From: an uncultured Christensenellaceae bacterium
Lineage (GTDB): Bacteria > Bacillota > Clostridia > Christensenellales > CAG-314
Length of the DNA stretch: 64,000 bases
Assembly (NCBI GenBank): GCA_910586625.1
Contig: CAJUIZ010000001.1
Span: 124,001 to 188,000 of the forward strand
Direction of reading: 5' to 3'
Under the pieces are notes generated by a model. The model was not told the origin of the DNA. It was given only the letters and a program-made list of their open reading frames with translations, and did no database searches. The position numbers and the translations under genes were made by a program. Of the stretch, positions 60,212 through 64,000 are shown piece by piece (position 1 is the stretch's first letter; every line of letters begins with the position of its first letter).

Positions 60212-60985
60212 TTATATTAACCAATTTGATTCGGGTTTCATTAGCAGTCTCGCTTTTTCGTATGCCATTTCTTTCGTAAAAATCGTATTTGCTCGATATT
60301 GCTTAGATTTAGTCAACTCTACCGCTAACGCCATAGTAACTTTCTTTTCATCTGAAATAGGGATATCAATAGGCATCAAATACATTATTTGTTTACGATA
60401 ATACTGCGGAACAACCAAACGTAAATTACGATTAATTCGTTTTTTTGTTTCTTCTATAACTCCCGTTAGAAGACTTTTAACAATACTTTTATCTAATGGC
60501 ACTACCTCATGTATTCTTTCCCAGTTATCATCCAATATGTGATCTGTACTAACCACAATTTTATATGTTGGATTAAAATATAACTCTTCATAATTGTTAA
60601 TATACGTTGCTAATTGCGGTACTTCGAGAAATTTATTCATAAACTCCCGCTGTGTTACATCAAAAAAGCCTGTTAATCTCCACGGTTGTGCCCCTGAACG
60701 ATTATTTTGCTCAAAAATTGCAACTATATCGTTTCCATTTGGTGTCAATAAGCCTGTATTAAAACAACAATACATATCGTCTTCTGTATGCATAATTTTT
60801 CCTTGAGCATAACATTGACTAAATGTTCCTTTAATATATTTATGTAAAACTCCGTTTTCTTCTGCACCTTGTGTCCATTGCTCTTCTTCGGCTAATTCAG
60901 TTAAATACTTAATCATTCCGTTAAATCCATCAGCGCCACAAAAAGCAAATTCAAACAACGACATCGTTTCTTCTGTATTTATCAT
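60212..60985 (-). CDS. DUF3825 domain protein
   Basis: 257 residues, cytoplasmic. The layout matches DUF3825: LFEFAFCGADGFNGMIKYL near the start, FNTGLLTPNGNDIVAIFEQN (about 74-93), an HILDDNWERI segment, and the C-terminal MALAVELTKSKQYRANTIFT, then AYEKARLLMKPESNWLI. DUF3825 proteins are thought to bind nucleic acid and occur with stress or conflict genes; biochemistry is not established to my knowledge. GGAG lies seven bases before the ATG, and the gene has a strong promoter of its own (TTGACA / 17 / TATACT) and a bidirectional terminator. Its neighbour upstream is the ImmA pair, so it may be a cargo or defence gene of the element. Confidence 0.8.
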   Translation of the reverse strand: MINTEETMSLFEFAFCGADGFNGMIKYLTELAEEEQWTQGAEENGVLHKYIKGTFSQCYAQGKIMHTEDDMYCCFNTGLLTPNGNDIVAIFEQNNRSGAQPWRLTGFFDVTQREFMNKFLEVPQLATYINNYEELYFNPTYKIVVSTDHILDDNWERIHEVVPLDKSIVKSLLTGVIEETKKRINRNLRLVVPQYYRKQIMYLMPIDIPISDEKKVTMALAVELTKSKQYRANTIFTKEMAYEKARLLMKPESNWLI

Positions 60986-61013
60986 AACTTAACTCCAAAC
61001 AATTGATAGCAAG

Positions 61014-61042
61014 AGTATACACAATAATACAAGAATTGTCAA
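61014..61042 (-). promoter_or_regulatory. Promoter of the DUF3825 gene
   Basis: Minus-strand TTGACA (61037-61042), 17-bp spacer, TATACT (61014-61019). Confidence 0.8.
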
Positions 61043-61078
61043 TTCTCTAAATACGTTATACCCTGCGTTCTTTGCATT

Positions 61079-61110
61079 AAAAAAGCAGGTAGCGTTTGCT
61101 ATCTGCTTTT
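61079..61110 (-). terminator. Terminator of the ImmA operon
   Basis: AAAAGCAGGTAGC (61081-61093) pairs with GCTATCTGCTTTT (61098-61110), loop GTTT, followed on the minus strand by TTTTTTAATG. It contains the stop codon of the 61099 gene. Confidence 0.8.
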
Positions 61111-61644
61111 ATATTGTTTGGATTGTGTCTGTGGAATAATAATCTCTGACATATTCATTGTATTATTTAATTCGTTTTTAAGTTTCATTTGTTCATCAAC
61201 GTCATGTTCACTTCTTTTTATATCACGCATAGAGATTATAAACTGTAACATCTTGTCATCTTCATTCGGGGGATAAAGGTACTTTCCTATAATTTTAGGC
61301 AACAATAACATTGATGTTAAAAATGTGCCCAAACTACCTAAAATCGCCACTAATGTTTCTATTGCAAATCCATCCTTATGTATCAAATTAATGATTATTA
61401 TATAGCAAAGTACTATTGTAGCAATCAAACACGCAAATGAGATAATAAAAAAAGCCCACTTCATTGCCCTATTTTGCTTATTTCTTTTTTCTAATTGCTT
61501 CTGATATTCTTCAACAATTCCGTCATAAGAATCTTCTGCTTTTTTTGCTTCTCTTTGCGATTTTGAATCCATTTTGGATTCCGTTACTTTTTTGGGACGT
61601 GCCGATAATATGTAATTTAATAGAAAATCGATATCATTATTCAT
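61099..61644 (-). CDS. Two-helix membrane protein coupled to an ImmA peptidase
   Basis: 181 residues. A charged N-terminal third with a coiled coil (REAKKAEDSYDGIVEEYQKQ) precedes two transmembrane helices (about 64-88 and 96-117), followed by a charged cytoplasmic end with MRDIKRSEHDVDEQMKLKNE. It overlaps the ImmA gene by eight bases, so the two are made together. Membrane partner or sensor for the peptidase is the simplest reading. I do not recognise the family. Confidence 0.7.
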   Translation of the reverse strand: MNNDIDFLLNYILSARPKKVTESKMDSKSQREAKKAEDSYDGIVEEYQKQLEKRNKQNRAMKWAFFIISFACLIATIVLCYIIIINLIHKDGFAIETLVAILGSLGTFLTSMLLLPKIIGKYLYPPNEDDKMLQFIISMRDIKRSEHDVDEQMKLKNELNNTMNMSEIIIPQTQSKQYKSR

Positions 61645-62197
61645 TTTCGCACATCCCCAATTGTCTTAAACGCACAACGGCGGCGGGCTTTGAGACCAAA
61701 AATTCCTTGCTCATTGCTGTAGCCATATCGTACAAACGCACGCTTTTTCCGCTATCAATACGATCTTCATACAATTTAAGAACTTTTTTTCCTGGCATTA
61801 ATAATATCGATGCAAAATAGTCCGCATACTTCTCTTCTTGAGATTTATAAATGCCATTTAACTTTTCATTACGAAGAGCAATGTGCTTCCCTTGCAATTC
61901 TTCATCTTGCAACCGCAAAAAATAATGTCCTAATTCATGTGCTATAGTAAATCTCTTTCTTAAAGCGAAATCTCTTTCATTAATTATTATTAATTTCTTC
62001 GTCTTAAAATTCTCTTGCAAACTATCAGATATAATGATTAATCCGGATTCGCTTAATGGCATTTCAAGAACAATGAAGCCCTGTTTTTCTGCAAACGTAA
62101 CAATATCTAATGCGTTATCTTTATCAAGATGTTGTTGTTCAAATTCACTTAACTTTTGAAGCGCAATTTCTTGGACTTCCTTATAACTATTTACCAT
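61637..62197 (-). CDS. ImmA/IrrE-family metallopeptidase
   Basis: 186 residues from the ATG at 62197 (AAGGGGG eight bases upstream); a GTG three codons earlier is possible. The zinc motif HELGH is at 87-91 and the third ligand E122 lies in the EEKYADYFASILLMP block that marks this family. ImmA/IrrE peptidases cleave a repressor, often an XRE-type protein of a mobile element, after damage or signals. No repressor gene is adjacent; instead the next gene is a membrane protein. Likely promoter within a 12-bp inverted repeat at 62340-62380. Confidence 0.88.
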   Translation of the reverse strand: MVNSYKEVQEIALQKLSEFEQQHLDKDNALDIVTFAEKQGFIVLEMPLSESGLIIISDSLQENFKTKKLIIINERDFALRKRFTIAHELGHYFLRLQDEELQGKHIALRNEKLNGIYKSQEEKYADYFASILLMPGKKVLKLYEDRIDSGKSVRLYDMATAMSKEFLVSKPAAVVRLRQLGMCENE

Positions 62198-62339
62198 ACT
62201 CCACACCCCCTTGATAAAAATATAAAATTAATGGTTCTTTGCGTCTATTTTTTATCTTATATAAAACTATAGCCCTTGTAATATGACAAGGGCAACATCA
62301 TTCGGGGATTTCTTTTTATGGTGTTACCCTCACACCCTA

Positions 62340-62380
62340 TTGACAAGTATATTCTATCATATGATTTTTATACTTGTCAA
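62340..62380. promoter_or_regulatory. Operator-like inverted repeat with promoter of the ImmA operon
   Basis: TTGACAAGTATA (62340-62351) and TATACTTGTCAA (62369-62380), perfect 12-bp arms, 17-bp spacer. The right arm supplies a minus-strand -35 TTGACA, with TAGAAT 18 bp on (62351-62356). The rest of 62198-62660 shows only a GCCCTTGT/ACAAGGGC hairpin (about 62272-62293) and no gene. Confidence 0.6.
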
Positions 62381-62664
62381 GGTTCAATGTCAAATTTTGT
62401 TGCTTAAAACACTTTGTTTAAGCCTTTTTAATATATAATACGCCGTTTTGAGTAGTATATGTTATACTTTTATTCATTCTCCAACACGTTTTCCACAATC
62501 GAACGCAGGCGCGTGTTGTACTGTCTTCTGCCACGTTCTCACCCGTGGTGGCGTGCGTTTTCTTTGCACCAATACGCTTAGAGTTAATATACAACTAATG
62601 TTTTTATTCGTATGTTGTCGAGTAAAGAACAGCTGCATTTTTATAAAAATGCTATAATAATATC

Positions 62665-62728
62665 TAGTGCATTGTGATGGCATTGCGCGTAAGTCCAACT
62701 GAAATCGGACTTACGCGCAATTTTTTTG
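62665..62728 (+). ncRNA. Candidate short RNA with strong terminator hairpin
   Basis: An extended -10 TGC-TATAAT (62650-62658) would start a transcript near 62665. It ends in a 14-bp perfect stem TTGCGCGTAAGTCC (62683-62696) with 62707-62720, loop AACTGAAATC, and seven T (62721-62727). No open frame precedes this plus-strand terminator, so something non-coding must end here. Family unknown. Confidence 0.45.
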
Positions 62729-62838
62729 CAAGAAATTCCGTTTTGTAAATTATAATAAAATTTCTAAAAATATTCTAAAAACGCTTGACTCCTTTGCAAA
62801 AATTTCTAAAAAGCTTGACAATTCATAAGGAGTTACAA

Positions 62839-62898
62839 ATGGAACAAACTACACAAAACAAAATGGAAACGACGTCTGTACATAAAGTTGAACTGTAA
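62839..62898 (+). CDS. Possible 19-residue peptide
   Basis: AAGGAG lies six bases before an ATG that opens MEQTTQNKMETTSVHKVEL and stop. Upstream lie two copies each of AAAATTTCTAAAAA and CTTGAC. The ribosome site is strong but the peptide has no known relatives; it may be a leader or chance. Confidence 0.3.
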   Translation: MEQTTQNKMETTSVHKVEL

Positions 62899-62930
62899 AA
62901 CCTTTTACTGCAATTCGGCTGCGCGCGGTA

Positions 62931-62959
62931 TTGACACGAAAACCGTATTATGATAAACT
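62931..62959 (+). promoter_or_regulatory. Promoter of the pyrophosphatase-like membrane gene
   Basis: TTGACA (62931-62936), 17-bp spacer, TAAACT (62954-62959). Confidence 0.6.
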
Positions 62960-62981
62960 GACATAAAAAGGAGACGCGCGC

Positions 62982-63689
62982 ATGCTGGAAGGGCTGCTGG
63001 AATTCTTGTTGGAAATAATAATGGAACCCGTGGTTACCATTCTCGTTGGCGCACCCATAGAGCTTGCCGAAGAATCCGTAAAGGAATTAAAACGCAAACG
63101 TTTGCCGAAATGGGCTATCGTTATTATACTGACGCTGTACGTTATAGCGTTATTCGCCATTGTCGCGGCGGTAATAAGCGGAGCTATTCTCATTACGAAG
63201 GCGCAAAACCTTACGGAAAGAAATTGGGGCATAGGCTTACTTGTTGTGGGCGCCGCGCTGCTTATCGGATACGTAACGTTCGTCTGCGTCAATCACGCCC
63301 GACTGAAAAGCAAAGCCGCGGCGGCTGCTCCGTCGGCACAACCCGAAACAGCCGAGCAATCTGACGAAACGGTCGAAATTGGACAACCCGTAAACGTTAC
63401 CGTAGACAGACCCCTTGGCTCAATAGACCCGATACACGGCTATACGCACGAATTGAATTACGGCTTTGCGCCCGATTACAAACATAACGGAGAATATCCA
63501 ACCGCTTACGTTTTAGGCGTGGAAAAACCGATCAAGAAATTTACCGGAATTTTAATAGCCGTCATACACCGCCACGACGGCAGCGTCGTCTGGGTAACGG
63601 CGCCCAAGGGTTACGATTTTTCCAACGAAGAAATAATCGCCCAAACGGACTATCAAGAAAAATATCACGTCGGTACTTTAATACGGTAG
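62982..63689 (+). CDS. Membrane protein with inorganic-pyrophosphatase-like C-terminal domain
   Basis: 235 residues. The N-terminal part (about 1-110) has a helical hairpin and two clear transmembrane helices (about 45-69 and 84-103); a linker rich in Ala/Glu follows. The last 100 residues (VNVTVDRPLGSIDPIHG, LNYGFAPDYKHNGEYPTAYV, LGVEKPIKKFTGILIAVIHR, DFSNEEIIAQ) match the short pyrophosphatase-like proteins of Firmicutes, which resemble the family I fold but lack most of the acidic metal site. AAGGAG precedes the ATG. The fusion to a membrane segment is unusual; activity as a pyrophosphatase is doubtful. Confidence 0.75.
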   Translation: MLEGLLEFLLEIIMEPVVTILVGAPIELAEESVKELKRKRLPKWAIVIILTLYVIALFAIVAAVISGAILITKAQNLTERNWGIGLLVVGAALLIGYVTFVCVNHARLKSKAAAAAPSAQPETAEQSDETVEIGQPVNVTVDRPLGSIDPIHGYTHELNYGFAPDYKHNGEYPTAYVLGVEKPIKKFTGILIAVIHRHDGSVVWVTAPKGYDFSNEEIIAQTDYQEKYHVGTLIR

Positions 63690-63716
63690 GCATTGCTTTC
63701 AACGGTTTAACCTGTT

Positions 63717-63737
63717 GCGGCAAAACCTGCCGCTTTA
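63717..63737 (+). terminator. Weak terminator after the membrane gene
   Basis: GCGGCA / TGCCGC stem (63717-63722 with 63728-63733), loop AAACC, followed by TTTATTATT. Confidence 0.5.
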
Positions 63738-63770
63738 TTATTAACCGCAATTCGGTTACGCGTTAAGACG

Positions 63771-63799
63771 TTGACATCGAATACAAATATCCGTATAAT
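63771..63799 (+). promoter_or_regulatory. Consensus promoter of the last gene
   Basis: TTGACA (63771-63776), 17-bp spacer, TATAAT (63794-63799), leader of about 22 nt with GAGAG. Confidence 0.85.
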
Positions 63800-63826
63800 T
63801 AAAGAAAAACAAATCGAGAGAAACAT

Positions 63827-64000
63827 ATGAAAATAAAATGCCTGTGGGAGCATAACGGCGACGATACGCTACTGTATTCCACCGACTTTCTCGGGGCGTA
63901 TACGCGCGGCGAAACGCTCGAAGCGGCACTGGCGAAAATGCCGAAAGAAATACGGTCGTTCGCTTTGTGGAGCGGGCTGCCTTACGACGGAAAGCCTTGC
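63827..64000 (+). CDS. Start of an unknown gene (runs off the window)
   Basis: 58 codons from an ATG with GAGAG seven bases upstream. The protein opens MKIKCLWEHNGDDTLLYSTD, then FLGAYTRGETLEAALAKMPK and EIRSFALWSGLPYDGKPC. It is driven by a perfect promoter. No signal peptide. I do not recognise the family from this fragment. Confidence 0.65.
   Translation, partial: MKIKCLWEHNGDDTLLYSTDFLGAYTRGETLEAALAKMPKEIRSFALWSGLPYDGKPC

Noticed and set aside
52980..62200. Complete prophage
   Set aside because: No integrase, terminase, portal, capsid, tail tape-measure or lysin genes are visible, so only a remnant or partial element can be claimed.
62460..62700. Minus-strand 74-codon frame and possible structured RNA (tmRNA, RNase P or 6S)
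   Set aside because: No ribosome site, and none of the conserved motifs of these RNAs could be recognised.

Overview
The window looks like the chromosome of an anaerobic, low-to-moderate G+C Firmicute (Clostridia-type), most likely a gut inhabitant. The evidence is sigma-A-type promoters (TTGACA / 17 bp / TATAAT), AAGGAG ribosome binding sites, Gram-positive lipoprotein signals, a Spo0A-type effector domain, a class III anaerobic ribonucleotide reductase with NrdR boxes, maltodextrin/starch uptake genes and a mucinase-type M60 protease. No genus can be named from the sequence. The standard bacterial code is used. TTG and GTG starts occur.

Layout. 0-3.3 kb: end of a DUF1893 protein, a stand-alone Spo0A-type DNA-binding domain and a receiver/HD-GYP/GGDEF c-di-GMP protein. 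3.4-23.5 kb: a surface locus with a 4502-residue secreted repeat protein (MBG/Ig-like), a translationally coupled membrane protein, a small coiled-coil protein and a membrane-anchored M60 peptidase. 23.7-34.5 kb: a collagen-like phage-type protein and an Rhs polymorphic-toxin island. The island has one full Rhs protein, three displaced C-terminal toxin tips, five immunity genes (one orphaned by deletion of its toxin), two rhs-core scars, and a 43-bp boundary repeat after four immunity genes and at the upstream edge, beside a small zinc-ribbon (Com-like) gene. 34.9-43 kb: alpha-glucan use, with a GH13 enzyme plus MalE-MalF-MalG (no ATPase gene), a divergent LacI regulator and a starch-binding-type lipoprotein. 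43-46 kb: a metallo-beta-lactamase-fold hydrolase and a degenerate MDR dehydrogenase. 45-48.6 kb: anaerobic NrdD fused to a thioredoxin-like domain, followed by thioredoxin reductase. 48.6-49.3 kb: gene-free stretch with one strong and one weak small-RNA candidate. 49.3-52 kb: pullulanase lipoprotein. 52.6-52.9 kb: tRNA-Met, tRNA-Glu, tRNA-Val. 53-62.7 kb: remnant of a mobile element/prophage with a structural (BppU-like, collagen-like) gene cluster, a DUF3825 gene and an ImmA/IrrE peptidase gene. 62.8-64 kb: a membrane protein with a pyrophosphatase-like tail and the start of an unknown gene.

How the parts work together. The pullulanase, starch-binding lipoprotein, MalEFG and GH13 enzyme form an outside-to-inside alpha-glucan pathway under LacI control. 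The giant repeat protein, its coupled partner and the M60 protease suggest attachment to and processing of host glycoproteins. The Rhs island supplies contact-dependent competition and protection. NrdD-Trx and TrxB form a self-contained dNTP system under NrdR.

The most notable signals are: a G10 tract inside the -35/-10 spacer of the starch-binding lipoprotein promoter (candidate phase-variable promoter); the Rhs cassette array with a shared glycine-rich toxin / membrane immunity architecture; three genes whose promoters end 6-9 nt before the ATG (predicted leaderless mRNAs); a promoter-to-terminator small RNA with a UC-rich anti-Shine-Dalgarno stretch; and the NrdD-thioredoxin fusion.
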